Shown in pieces: positions 1 through 5,808 of a stretch of 6,058 nt of DNA (positions are counted from its first letter, which is position 1; the number at the start of each line of letters is the position of its first letter). Under the pieces are notes generated by a model, which was not told where the DNA came from, searched no databases, and worked only from the letters and a program-made list of their open reading frames with translations. The DNA comes from SIG480 sp045537045. GTDB taxonomy: Bacteria; Bacillota; Clostridia; Oscillospirales; JAAYXM01. The position numbers and the translations under genes were made by a program. The stretch is taken from NCBI GenBank assembly GCA_045537045.1, contig JAZSOS010000044.1, positions 1 through 6,058 of the forward strand, in the 5' to 3' direction.

Positions 1-1
1 A

Positions 2-520
2 ATACCGGTAGACCTTTTGCGCGGAGATTACATATCAGCAGGACTTGATGCATTTGGAATAATTCCGGTGGTAGGAGAAGTAGCCGATACCGCAAAGCTT
101 GCAAGAGCGGGGATAAAGGTAGCCGACAAAGCACACGATGCGGGAAAGGTTATTGATGCTGTAAAGGTAGCAGATAAGGCTGATGATGTTGCTGATGTGG
201 TAAAAGTTGCGGATGATGTGTATTCAGGAGTCAGCAAACGAGAAAAGCTTTTATCACAAGCATCAAATCAGAAATTGAAAAATGCAATTAACGAGCTTTA
301 CAGACCGGGCGCAGTAACCGGAGATGGAGGGACTGCTGATGCAATAAGGTCTGAGCTTAAAACAGGTGCTCCAGTAGGAGGAAAGCCTCATATACAAAAA
401 GGCTATGATCGATTGAGAAATCTCCAGAATATCTTAAAAAGAGAAGAATTAATGCCAAGGGAAAAGACGATTATTCAAGAATTAATAGATGATTTGGAAA
501 AAGCTTTGAGAGGAGAGTAA
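2..520 (+). CDS. Polymorphic toxin, C-terminal part (5' end outside window)
   Basis: The frame is open from the first bases, so this is the tail of a larger protein; the TTG at 17 is not a convincing start because no ribosome site precedes it. Numbering from that TTG, residues 7-25 (SAGLDAFGIIPVVGEVADT) form the hydrophobic, glycine-rich pre-toxin segment often seen before the toxic tip of RHS, LXG and similar polymorphic toxins. Residues 34-68 are a low-complexity Ala/Lys/Val/Asp linker with three copies of KVAD(K/D). The tip, about residues 76-167, carries a motif I recognise as recurring at the ends of such toxins: ELYRPGA, GDGGTADAIR, then GGKPHIQKG and a charged helical end. D103, R111, E113, H125 and K128 are candidate functional residues. 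I cannot name the enzymatic activity; a nuclease is a guess. The following gene lies 3 nt downstream, as expected for an immunity partner. The toxin-tail role is fairly secure, the mechanism is not. Confidence 0.72.
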   Translation: MPVDLLRGDYISAGLDAFGIIPVVGEVADTAKLARAGIKVADKAHDAGKVIDAVKVADKADDVADVVKVADDVYSGVSKREKLLSQASNQKLKNAINELYRPGAVTGDGGTADAIRSELKTGAPVGGKPHIQKGYDRLRNLQNILKREELMPREKTIIQELIDDLEKALRGE

Positions 521-523
521 TAT

Positions 524-892
524 ATGACAGCAAAAGAATTGAATTTAGTACTCGTTTCACTTTTACCAGAGATAGAGCAATTGTACCAAGATGAGGTCTC
601 GTGGCAAGAGGGTGACGATACAGGAGCTCACGTTGTTTATGGAGATGTTTTAGTCCCATATATAAAAACCTGCGCACAAAAGCAAGATATTATAAATTTA
701 TCAAGGGGTTTCGATGTCGTAGAGCATATTTTATCTCTGCAAGATTCATACGCAGAAGAAGTAATAGCGCTTAGTGTTTTAGAAAGCCTGATGTTTTGTG
801 ATGAACTGAAAATAGACATATCCAAATTCTTCGGCGAGAAGACGAGAAAACTTTATGACGAAGTTAAAGAATGGTGGGAATCTAAAAAGTAA
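524..892 (+). CDS. Probable immunity protein (DUF7674-like)
   Basis: This 122-aa, acidic, mostly helical, soluble protein has no signal peptide or membrane segment. ATG at 524 follows the toxin stop codon by 3 nt and is preceded by GAGAGGAGAG (508-517) at good spacing, so the two genes are translated together. The region SLLPEIEQLY...GAHVVYGDVLVPYI (residues 12-47) followed by a helical repeat-like stretch with FDVVEHILSL and VIALSVLESL resembles the family I remember as DUF7674, found next to toxin tails; that assignment is from memory. Inferred role: cytoplasmic neutralisation of the toxin encoded just upstream, by direct binding. The stop (890-892) is followed at once by DNA of different composition. 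An unrelated small regulatory protein is possible but less likely given the position. Confidence 0.68.
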   Translation: MTAKELNLVLVSLLPEIEQLYQDEVSWQEGDDTGAHVVYGDVLVPYIKTCAQKQDIINLSRGFDVVEHILSLQDSYAEEVIALSVLESLMFCDELKIDISKFFGEKTRKLYDEVKEWWESKK

Positions 893-893
893 A

Positions 894-1245
894 CAGTGCA
901 CGGTGTTTCGCCAGACTGCTGTGAAATCCCAATACCACATAAACCCAATCCCGTGACGAGCGTGATGCCAGCGTGCGAAATAATTACAGAGCACGGCAGC
1001 AGGAAGAAGCGGATGCGAGGTATGAGGATTTCGACATCGAAGCGGCGGAGGAAAAACTGCGCGATAACGATTACTGGACTGACCGCTTGCTTGAAAGCCG
1101 CAGACAAGGTTACGGTTTTGCCGGGGATGAGTGGATAGCCGCGGAACACCGTGCGCTTGAAGAAGAAATCAAGCGTGCAAAGGAAGCGGCAGAGAGACGG
1201 CGGGAGAGGTATATCAGCGAAAAAGTGGCGCAGATGTCGTATTAA
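894..1245 (+). pseudogene. Frameshifted gene remnant, charged coiled-coil-like C-terminus
   Basis: After the immunity stop the base composition becomes visibly richer in G+C. One frame reads TVFRQTAVKSQYHINPIP from about 900 and hits TGA at 954-956. The neighbouring frame opens at 943 and reads DERDASVRNNYRARQQEEAD and on to a stop at 1243-1245. Dropping one C from the CCC at 949-951 joins them smoothly (YHINPI-RDERDASV), so a single-base insertion, or a sequencing error, is the simplest explanation. The downstream part is very rich in Glu, Arg and Ala (for example EEEIKRAKEAAERRRERY) and probably forms a long helix or coiled coil. No ATG or ribosome site introduces it; the GTG at 973 lacks a Shine-Dalgarno. 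I do not recognise the family. It could be the tail of a displaced toxin-locus gene left by recombination, or an intact gene spoiled by an error. Confidence 0.5.
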
Positions 1246-1254
1246 AATTGTCGA

Positions 1255-1283
1255 TGGACATTTAATTGTCTTTATTATATAAA
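1255..1283 (+). promoter_or_regulatory. Sigma-A promoter for the 116-aa orphan gene
   Basis: TGGACA (1255-1260) and TATAAA (1278-1283) are separated by exactly 17 bp, one mismatch each from the sigma-A consensus. Transcription should start near 1290, giving a leader of about 24 nt with a strong ribosome site. The heptamer AATTGTC occurs twice, at 1246-1252 and 1264-1270, on both sides of the -35 box and 18 bp apart; whether a regulator uses it is unknown. The promoter suggests that the next gene is expressed separately from the toxin locus. Confidence 0.6.
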
Positions 1284-1295
1284 AATGTATATCTG

Positions 1296-1316
1296 AAAGG
1301 AGGTGTTATGTAAATG
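1296..1316 (+). promoter_or_regulatory. Strong ribosome site with in-frame ATG-TAA-ATG start
   Basis: AAAGGAGGTG (1296-1305) is followed by ATG at 1308-1310, immediately by TAA at 1311-1313, then by the real start ATG at 1314, all in one frame. The first ATG lies 4 nt after GGAGG (short) and the second 10 nt after it (slightly long). Ribosomes may therefore start at either one. The start-stop unit could reduce or couple translation of the gene, or be an accident. Confidence 0.55.
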
Positions 1317-1664
1317 AGTGAGCATTTAAAAACAAAAGAAAACAGACTGTCTGAAGTGACAGAAAATGAATCGCAGAAAAAAGCAGCGGAGAGCGAAGAT
1401 TTCATATGGTCTGATGAGGCGTTTCTGGAGGGGTGGAACTCGGTATACAATACCGAAGAGCCGAAACCTGCTAATTTCCTTGGTAGAAACAGACACGCTC
1501 TCCAGATGCCCGGTGCGTATGAAAAGCTTAAGAACTACGAAAATTCGGAAGAACGCTTGTTCTTCGAAGGCTTTTACGAAGTAGACGGAGCGATAACGGA
1601 TTGGGAACGCGAAGAGCGTATGGCACAGGTGGACGAAGCGCTGCTGAGGAGAATTCAGCACTAA
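1314..1664 (+). CDS. Orphan acidic protein of unknown function, 116 aa
   Basis: I do not recognise this protein. It is soluble and rich in Glu, with no signal peptide, membrane segment or Cys pair. The first 25 residues are a charged, probably disordered leader. Then come aromatic-rich blocks: DFIWSDEAFLEGWNSV (about residues 29-44), NFLGRNRHALQMPGAYEKL (about 54-72) and LFFEGFYEVDGAITDWEREE (about 82-101), with a helical charged C-terminus. Spaced Trp, Tyr and Phe residues suggest a folded protein or binding module rather than a shadow reading. Support for it being real is a 17-bp-spaced promoter, a strong ribosome site and a terminator 42 nt after the stop codon. It stands as a single-gene unit between the toxin locus and the GntR/ABC operon. 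A second immunity or regulatory protein of the toxin locus is a possibility without direct evidence. Confidence 0.7.
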   Translation: MSEHLKTKENRLSEVTENESQKKAAESEDFIWSDEAFLEGWNSVYNTEEPKPANFLGRNRHALQMPGAYEKLKNYENSEERLFFEGFYEVDGAITDWEREERMAQVDEALLRRIQH

Positions 1665-1705
1665 CGCAAAACAGACCGTTATTATATAACTTCAACACAT
1701 CCTTT

Positions 1706-1745
1706 ACTATCCCCGTGCGGATTTCCGCGCGGGGATAGTTTGTAT
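1706..1745 (+). terminator. Rho-independent terminator, 15-bp stem
   Basis: The left arm 1706-1720 pairs with 1725-1739 over 15 bp with one G-T wobble (1716:1729) and a 4-nt ATTT loop. The stem is very G+C-rich in its upper part and is followed by TTTG and more A/T. It lies 42 nt after the orphan gene's stop and about 30 bp before the next promoter, so it insulates the GntR operon from upstream transcription. Confidence 0.85.
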
Positions 1746-1760
1746 AAATTTTCTTGAAAA

Positions 1761-1791
1761 ATTTTCTCTATATATTGACAAAAGAGAAAAT
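1761..1791. promoter_or_regulatory. Inverted repeat around the -35 box
   Basis: ATTTTCTCT (1761-1769) and AGAGAAAAT (1783-1791) are perfect 9-bp inverted arms with a 13-nt spacer holding the -35 hexamer (1775-1780). The centre lies about 41 bp from the centre of the repeat at 1803-1831, close to four helical turns. A site for a dimeric regulator is plausible, but the DNA is A/T-rich and chance is not excluded. Confidence 0.35.
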
Positions 1792-1803
1792 GTATGCTAT
1801 ATT
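1775..1803 (+). promoter_or_regulatory. Sigma-A promoter of the GntR/ABC operon
   Basis: A perfect -35 TTGACA (1775-1780), a 17-bp spacer and TATATT (1798-1803) form a near-consensus promoter. TG at 1795-1796 gives an extended -10. Transcription should start near 1810, about 33 nt before the repressor gene. Such a strong promoter overlapping an operator is typical of an operon kept off by its own first product. Confidence 0.85.
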
Positions 1804-1831
1804 AACTGTGTTAATACAAATAATACAGTTA
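1803..1831. promoter_or_regulatory. Palindromic operator, probable GntR (YtrA-type) site
   Basis: TAACTGT (1803-1809) and ACAGTTA (1825-1831) are exact inverted arms. The symmetry continues inward as TTA (1811-1813) and TAA (1821-1823), giving 11 bp per arm with one mismatch at 1810/1824. The palindrome begins at the last base of the -10 box and covers the expected transcription start, so binding would block RNA polymerase. It stands directly before a YtrA-type gene; YtrA of B. subtilis is known to bind widely spaced inverted half-sites at its own promoter. Autorepression is inferred. Confidence 0.7.
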
Positions 1832-1842
1832 GGGGTGATGAA

Positions 1843-2214
1843 ATGATAAACCTTGACTATAAAAGCGGTGCAAGTCTGCACGAGCAGATTGAAGCGGAGA
1901 TAAAATCGCTTATTGTAAGCGGAGCGATGGGTGCTGATGAACAGCTGCCGTCGGTGAGAGAGCTTTCAATTTCACTTACGGTGAATCCAAACACTGTGCA
2001 AAGGGCATACAAGCAGCTTGAGCAGGACGGGTTTATTTACAGCATCAAAGGCAAGGGGAGTTTTGTTGCTTCCGTCTCAAGGGATGAAAGCGCATACCGG
2101 CGCGGAGAAATTATGGAGCAGCTTACCGCAGCTGTGCGTGAGCTTGCTTTTCTCGGTGCAGAGAAGGAGGAGCTTATCGTCGCAATTGAAGGTGTGTACA
2201 AGGAGGAAGTCTGA
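1843..2214 (+). CDS. GntR-family transcriptional repressor, YtrA subfamily
   Basis: This 123-aa DNA-binding protein has the winged helix-turn-helix of the GntR family at residues 9-75: SLHEQIEAEIKSLI, then LPSVRELSISLTVNPNTVQR (35-54) as the recognition core, AYKQLEQDGFIYS and the wing GKGSFV. Only about 48 residues follow, a short helical dimerisation tail with no ligand-binding domain, which is diagnostic of the YtrA subfamily. The ATG at 1843 has AGGGGTG (1831-1837) at good spacing. The stop overlaps the ATPase start by one base (TGATG). YtrA-type proteins repress the ABC transporter operon they head; the palindrome at 1803-1831 is the likely target. The inducing signal is unknown; in B. 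subtilis cell-wall antibiotics relieve YtrA repression. No anomaly is visible in the gene. Confidence 0.93.
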   Translation: MINLDYKSGASLHEQIEAEIKSLIVSGAMGADEQLPSVRELSISLTVNPNTVQRAYKQLEQDGFIYSIKGKGSFVASVSRDESAYRRGEIMEQLTAAVRELAFLGAEKEELIVAIEGVYKEEV

Positions 2215-3113
2215 TGATTAAGGTAACAGATGTCACAAAATATTTTGATGATTTTAAAGTTCTTGATAATATATCAATGCACGTCCGCCGTGGCACTATT
2301 TATGGACTTATCGGGCCTAACGGTGCAGGCAAAACAACAATAATTAATCACATAAACGGAGTGCTCACTCCAAGATCGGGTGAAATCATGGTAAAGGATG
2401 AGCCGGTGTTTGAAAATGAAAAGGTAAAGCAGAGTGTGCTGAACATATCGGATGATTGGTTTTATTACAGTACATTTACGATAAAGGAGATGGCGCAGTT
2501 TTACCGGGATATCTACCCCGCTTTTTCGGTTGAGCGCTATGAGACGATTAAGGGGATCTTCAAGCTTGACGAAAAGAGGCAGATACGCAAGCTCTCAAAG
2601 GGAATGAAAAAGCAGGTTGCATTCTGGCTTTCTCTTTCCGCAATGCCGGACGTGCTTATCCTTGACGAGCCGCTTGATGGACTTGACCCCGTTATGCGAA
2701 AGCAGGTGCTAAACCTTGTTATCGCCGATGTTGCAGACAGAGAAATGACAGTGCTTGTGTCATCCCACAATCTGCGCGAGCTTGAGGATATCTGCGATTG
2801 GGTGGGTATTATCCATCGGGGGCGCATGATTCTGGAAAAACCGCTGGATGACCTTAAGGGAAGCGTGCACAAGTATCAGCTTGTCATTCCGGAGGAGAGC
2901 GGTGATGCGCTTGAAAAGATGGGAAACGTTCTTCACATTTCGCGAACAGGTTCAGTAAGAAGTGTTATCATCCGCGGTGATGCAGACGAGTGTGACAAAA
3001 AGATGCAAGAGCTTGCTCCCTTGCTTTGCGAGAGAATAAGCCTTACGCTTGAGGAAGTTTTTATTTATGAGTTGGGAGGTTTGGGCTATGACTTTACGAA
3101 CATCCTTGTTTAA
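2214..3113 (+). CDS. ABC transporter ATP-binding protein, YtrB/BcrA type
   Basis: A 299-aa cytoplasmic ATPase that would power the permease encoded next. In order: Walker A GPNGAGKT (34-41), Walker B VLILDEP (147-153) with catalytic Glu152, D-loop GLDP (156-159) and H-loop His185 in VSSHNLRELED. The signature is LSKGM (127-131) instead of LSGGQ, and the Q-loop region reads NISDDWFYY (77-85) without the usual Gln; both are recurrent in transporters of this GntR-linked group. Residues from about 215 on form the accessory C-terminal domain, ending TLEEVFIYELGGLGYDF. AAGGAGGAAG lies just before the ATG, which overlaps the repressor stop by one base, so translation is coupled. The 3' end overlaps the permease start by 26 nt. 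The family includes antibiotic-resistance and envelope-stress exporters; the substrate here is unknown. Confidence 0.92.
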   Translation: MIKVTDVTKYFDDFKVLDNISMHVRRGTIYGLIGPNGAGKTTIINHINGVLTPRSGEIMVKDEPVFENEKVKQSVLNISDDWFYYSTFTIKEMAQFYRDIYPAFSVERYETIKGIFKLDEKRQIRKLSKGMKKQVAFWLSLSAMPDVLILDEPLDGLDPVMRKQVLNLVIADVADREMTVLVSSHNLRELEDICDWVGIIHRGRMILEKPLDDLKGSVHKYQLVIPEESGDALEKMGNVLHISRTGSVRSVIIRGDADECDKKMQELAPLLCERISLTLEEVFIYELGGLGYDFTNILV

Positions 3114-5157
3114 CAAAGGTATATACAAATCTACCGTGCGCCGTTATGCGTGGGGCTCGGTGTTCTATGCGATACTTCTTTTTATGATTACCTCGCTCGT
3201 TATTTTCTTTGATGTTGACCCTGAGCGGTATTATCGCACGATGGCAGACCATGCACCGCTGATTCTGGGGGACAGTTATCTTTACGCACCTCTTGTTATC
3301 GGCTTTTTTGTGCCGACGGTTGTTGCTTTGCTTGTGTACCGTTATGTCCATGCAAAGAAAAACTCGGTTTTCGTCCACAGTCTACCGGTAACGCGTCGGG
3401 CGAACTACATATCCACCGTGCTTGCGGCTCTCACGCTTATGACAGCCCCGATAATACTCAATGGCGCGATTTTATGCATTATGTCGCTTACGGCTTACGG
3501 CGCATATTTTGACATCGCATCATGCCTTATCTGGACGGGAATGAACGTGCTTTGCGTTTTTCTTATGTTCTCGGCATCAAGCGTTGCGGCGTTCCTTACG
3601 GGTAACAGCTTCGCGCTTGTTGTGTTAAACGGTCTCATCCATTGCATAGCGATTATAATTGCCGGAAGCTTTACCACGCTTTCATATGTATTTCTCTATG
3701 GATATTCCGAGACGAATGCCATTATCAACGTGACAACCGACTGGAACTTTATTGGATATATTATCGGTATGGCAAACAGGCTTGCATATAATTCCGATAA
3801 AGCGGCTCCATTTGATTTTATAAGACTGGCAGTTATGATTATTCTCGCCATAGCGCTGTATGTTGCGGCGTATTTCCTCTACAAAAAGCGCAGGATGGAG
3901 ACGTCAGAGGACGTAGCAGCATACAAGATTTTAAATCCGATTTTCAAATATCTTCTTACGTTTGTGTCTGCGCTTGGAGTTTTCGGGATATTCAGCAATA
4001 CGCTCGAGGATGGTGCAGTAATTGCGCTTGTATATCCGGTTATAGTCAGTGCAATTGTCTACTTCGCGGCGGAGATGATACTGAAAAAAAGCCTGCGTAT
4101 ATGGAAATCGTATAAGGGATATCTTGTGTTCCTTGTGCTTTTCGCAGTTGTGGTTTCATGTTTTGCGTTTACAAGCTTTTTCGGATTTGAAACGCGTGTA
4201 CCGCAGGCAGATGATGTGGAGAAAGCCGCGATTTATACCTCGCGTGCATACCAGAACGAGCCGTTTATGGAGTCTTCTGAGGTTATAGATTACACGCTTG
4301 CCGCGCATAAGAAGCTTGTAGAGAAGGAAAATATCTATACGCTGCGCACATATCCGTCGGACAGGACAGAGTATATCTATATTGCATACAAGCTCAAAAA
4401 CGGAAGGGCGGTTTACCGGCGTTATCCTGTGACGGAAGCGTACTTCTGCGAAACGCTTGATGACCTTTATTCCATGGACGGCTATAAAGAGGCAACCCTT
4501 GAGATTTTCTCAAAGGAGGTAGCTCGTGTTGTTGAAATAACGGTTGTTCACGGTGCGCGTGAGCTTACGGGAGAAGAAGCGAAGGAGCTTTTTGAGTGCA
4601 TCAAGGCAGACACTCTTGACCTTTCCTATACTGAGACGCGCGGGCATAACGCGTGGGATTTCCATATATGGATAAATTACCTGCAACACGGGGAAGAGCT
4701 TGACTCCGAGCGGGGATTGCATCAGGTGCCGGTGCAGATAAATGCAAACTATAAGAGAACTATTGCGTATTTGCGCAATGCAGGGCTTCTGGTAAAGACG
4801 TTCAATGCTTCAAACTACGATCTTACAATACTCACTGCGGAGCAATGGAGAATGTTTGAGACAAGGAGCGCAGACATAAATTTAAACCCCAACAGTGCGG
4901 ATGTACGTATCTATGAAGCCGCCGGAGAGGTTGCTACGGTCGAAAGTATAAAGGAACGTACGTTTAACGAAATCCCCGGTGCTGTAAGGATTTTCGATGC
5001 GGGTAAGAAAGCGGCGCTACGTGAGTTTGTGCAGACAACACCGGTATGCTATGTTCCCGGCAAGGAATACGCATATTATGTGTGCACGATAGAGCCGGAA
5101 AATGATATGGTCAACATTGTTGCGGCATTTTATGATGATGTGAAATTTCCTGTATAG
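3088..5157 (+). CDS. ABC-2-type permease with large C-terminal extracytoplasmic domain
   Basis: A 689-aa membrane partner of the preceding ATPase. I chose ATG 3088 because GGGAGG (3074-3079) lies 8 nt before it and the product starts MTLRTSLFNKGIYK; an in-frame ATG at 3067 with GAGGAAG before it is a weaker alternative. Hydrophobic segments lie at about residues 20-43, 67-85, 107-136, 143-170, 172-204, 244-265, 288-303, 308-331 and 343-366. The loop after the second contains HSLPVTRR, a motif common in permeases of this group. After residue 366 a soluble region of about 320 residues follows with no further membrane segment; I associate it with the domain called DUF6449, from memory. It should lie outside the cell if the helix count is even, but topology is not certain. 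The role is probably export or removal of an envelope-active compound, or remodelling of the cell surface. Confidence 0.88.
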   Translation: MTLRTSLFNKGIYKSTVRRYAWGSVFYAILLFMITSLVIFFDVDPERYYRTMADHAPLILGDSYLYAPLVIGFFVPTVVALLVYRYVHAKKNSVFVHSLPVTRRANYISTVLAALTLMTAPIILNGAILCIMSLTAYGAYFDIASCLIWTGMNVLCVFLMFSASSVAAFLTGNSFALVVLNGLIHCIAIIIAGSFTTLSYVFLYGYSETNAIINVTTDWNFIGYIIGMANRLAYNSDKAAPFDFIRLAVMIILAIALYVAAYFLYKKRRMETSEDVAAYKILNPIFKYLLTFVSALGVFGIFSNTLEDGAVIALVYPVIVSAIVYFAAEMILKKSLRIWKSYKGYLVFLVLFAVVVSCFAFTSFFGFETRVPQADDVEKAAIYTSRAYQNEPFMESSEVIDYTLAAHKKLVEKENIYTLRTYPSDRTEYIYIAYKLKNGRAVYRRYPVTEAYFCETLDDLYSMDGYKEATLEIFSKEVARVVEITVVHGARELTGEEAKELFECIKADTLDLSYTETRGHNAWDFHIWINYLQHGEELDSERGLHQVPVQINANYKRTIAYLRNAGLLVKTFNASNYDLTILTAEQWRMFETRSADINLNPNSADVRIYEAAGEVATVESIKERTFNEIPGAVRIFDAGKKAALREFVQTTPVCYVPGKEYAYYVCTIEPENDMVNIVAAFYDDVKFPV

Positions 5158-5162
5158 GAGGT
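5156..5162 (+). promoter_or_regulatory. Orphan Shine-Dalgarno at the permease stop
   Basis: AGGAGGT overlaps the permease stop codon (TAG, 5155-5157), exactly where a next operon gene would be expected. No ATG, GTG or TTG follows within translation distance; the first GTG is at 5191, inside the terminator stem. The operon may once have continued here, or the sequence may be coincidental. Confidence 0.45.
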
Positions 5163-5179
5163 AAGCTTTTTCTCTATCC

Positions 5180-5235
5180 CATAAAAAATAGTGAGTTTCA
5201 AAAGTCATAAACTTTTGGAACTCACTATTTTTATG
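5180..5235. terminator. Bidirectional terminator between convergent genes
   Basis: A long hairpin: 5188-5205 pairs with 5211-5228 with one G-T wobble (5198:5218) and a 5-nt loop (5206-5210). The pairing continues through an A-run and a T-run with one bulged A to CAT/ATG at the edges. The A-run on the left and T-run on the right supply a U-tract in either direction, so it can end both the plus-strand ABC operon and the minus-strand lipoprotein transcript. The lipoprotein stop codon (5231-5233) lies inside the stem's outer part. Confidence 0.85.
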
Positions 5236-5722
5236 CGCAGAGTGAAGTTATGATTGAGGTCATTTGCCCGTGAAGCTTATCCGATGTTCCGGGAAGCTTC
5301 GTGTATGTTGCGCGGTATATGTGCCTTTTTGTCATATACACAATTTCCGTTACGGTGTTTTCATTATATTTATATGTAACTTCATATGCGGGCAGACCGT
5401 TTAGCTCCTTCTGCTCAAAAGAGTTTATCTCAATATTCATACCGTCGGCGAGCTTGTCTTCCCGGAAGCTTTCTTCTGTGATAGCGCCGGCAGGCTCCGG
5501 CGATTCCGTGAGAACCGTAACGCTGCTGCCGGTGTTCTCATCCATAACTACAAAGTCGATATCGGCAGAGAGTGAAACCGGAGAAAAGGTGTGGGGATAG
5601 GTTATTTTGTAGCCGTTTTGCGAGGTGAAGGAAATGAACGTTGTTTCTTCGCGGGATGCCGTGCTGCCGCAGGCAGAGAAAAGCAGAGTGAACACAAGCA
5701 GAAAAACAGATATTCTTTTCAT
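5231..5722 (-). CDS. Secreted lipoprotein, PsbP/DcrB-like fold
   Basis: A 163-aa protein with a lipoprotein signal peptide: MKR, a hydrophobic core to residue 15, and lipobox FSAC with Cys18 as the lipidation site (Phe at -3 is unusual but tolerated). The mature part has alternating beta strands: ISFTSQNGYKITYP, FVVMDENTGSSVTVLTE, then an ELNGLPAYEVTYKY block, EIVYMTKRHIYRATYT and a final helix GQMTSIITSL. This order matches the small PsbP/Mog1/DcrB-like proteins that Firmicutes often anchor on the outer membrane face; the assignment rests on pattern only. The ATG (complement of 5720-5722) has AAGAAAGGG upstream at about 8 nt. It is convergent with the ABC operon and has its own promoter, so it is a single-gene unit. 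Function is unknown; these proteins may sense or bind envelope ligands. Confidence 0.83.
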   Translation of the reverse strand: MKRISVFLLVFTLLFSACGSTASREETTFISFTSQNGYKITYPHTFSPVSLSADIDFVVMDENTGSSVTVLTESPEPAGAITEESFREDKLADGMNIEINSFEQKELNGLPAYEVTYKYNENTVTEIVYMTKRHIYRATYTKLPGTSDKLHGQMTSIITSLCA

Positions 5723-5759
5723 TTTACAAACCCTTTCTTATGACAAAATATACCGATAT

Positions 5760-5788
5760 ATTGTAACAGAAAACAACAAAAAACGCAA
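5760..5788 (-). promoter_or_regulatory. Sigma-A promoter of the lipoprotein gene
   Basis: Reading the minus strand, TTGCGT (5788-5783) and TACAAT (5765-5760) are spaced by 17 bp, and TG one base before the -10 makes it extended. Transcription should begin near 5753, giving a leader of about 30 nt containing the ribosome site. The TGGCA array ends 20 bp upstream of the -35 box, where an activator or curved DNA would act. Confidence 0.7.
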
Positions 5789-5808
5789 GTGGGTGTGGGT
5801 GGAAATTT

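Noticed and set aside
17..19. TTG as the start of the toxin gene
   Set aside because: The frame is open to the window edge, no ribosome site precedes it, and the pre-toxin segment normally sits deep inside a larger protein.
896..1138. 80-aa plus-strand reading frame
   Set aside because: Its residues (HGVSPDCCEIPIPHKPNP and on) look non-natural, and the neighbouring frames read more like a real protein over the same bases.
1326..1661. 111-aa minus-strand frame opposite the orphan gene
   Set aside because: It mirrors the plus-strand gene almost exactly, has no ribosome site and no promoter, and is rich in Phe, Arg and Cys as antisense shadows are.
2537..2872. 111-aa minus-strand frame inside the ABC ATPase
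   Set aside because: Serine-rich antisense of a clear ATPase gene with conserved motifs; no start signals.
3049..3087. Upstream extension of the permease to 3049
   Set aside because: The extension lies within the conserved ATPase C-terminus, and ATG 3088 has the better-placed GGGAGG. The ATG at 3067 cannot be fully excluded.
5191..5253. 20-codon GTG-started frame after the orphan Shine-Dalgarno
   Set aside because: Its start is about 30 nt from the ribosome site and it lies across the terminator stem.
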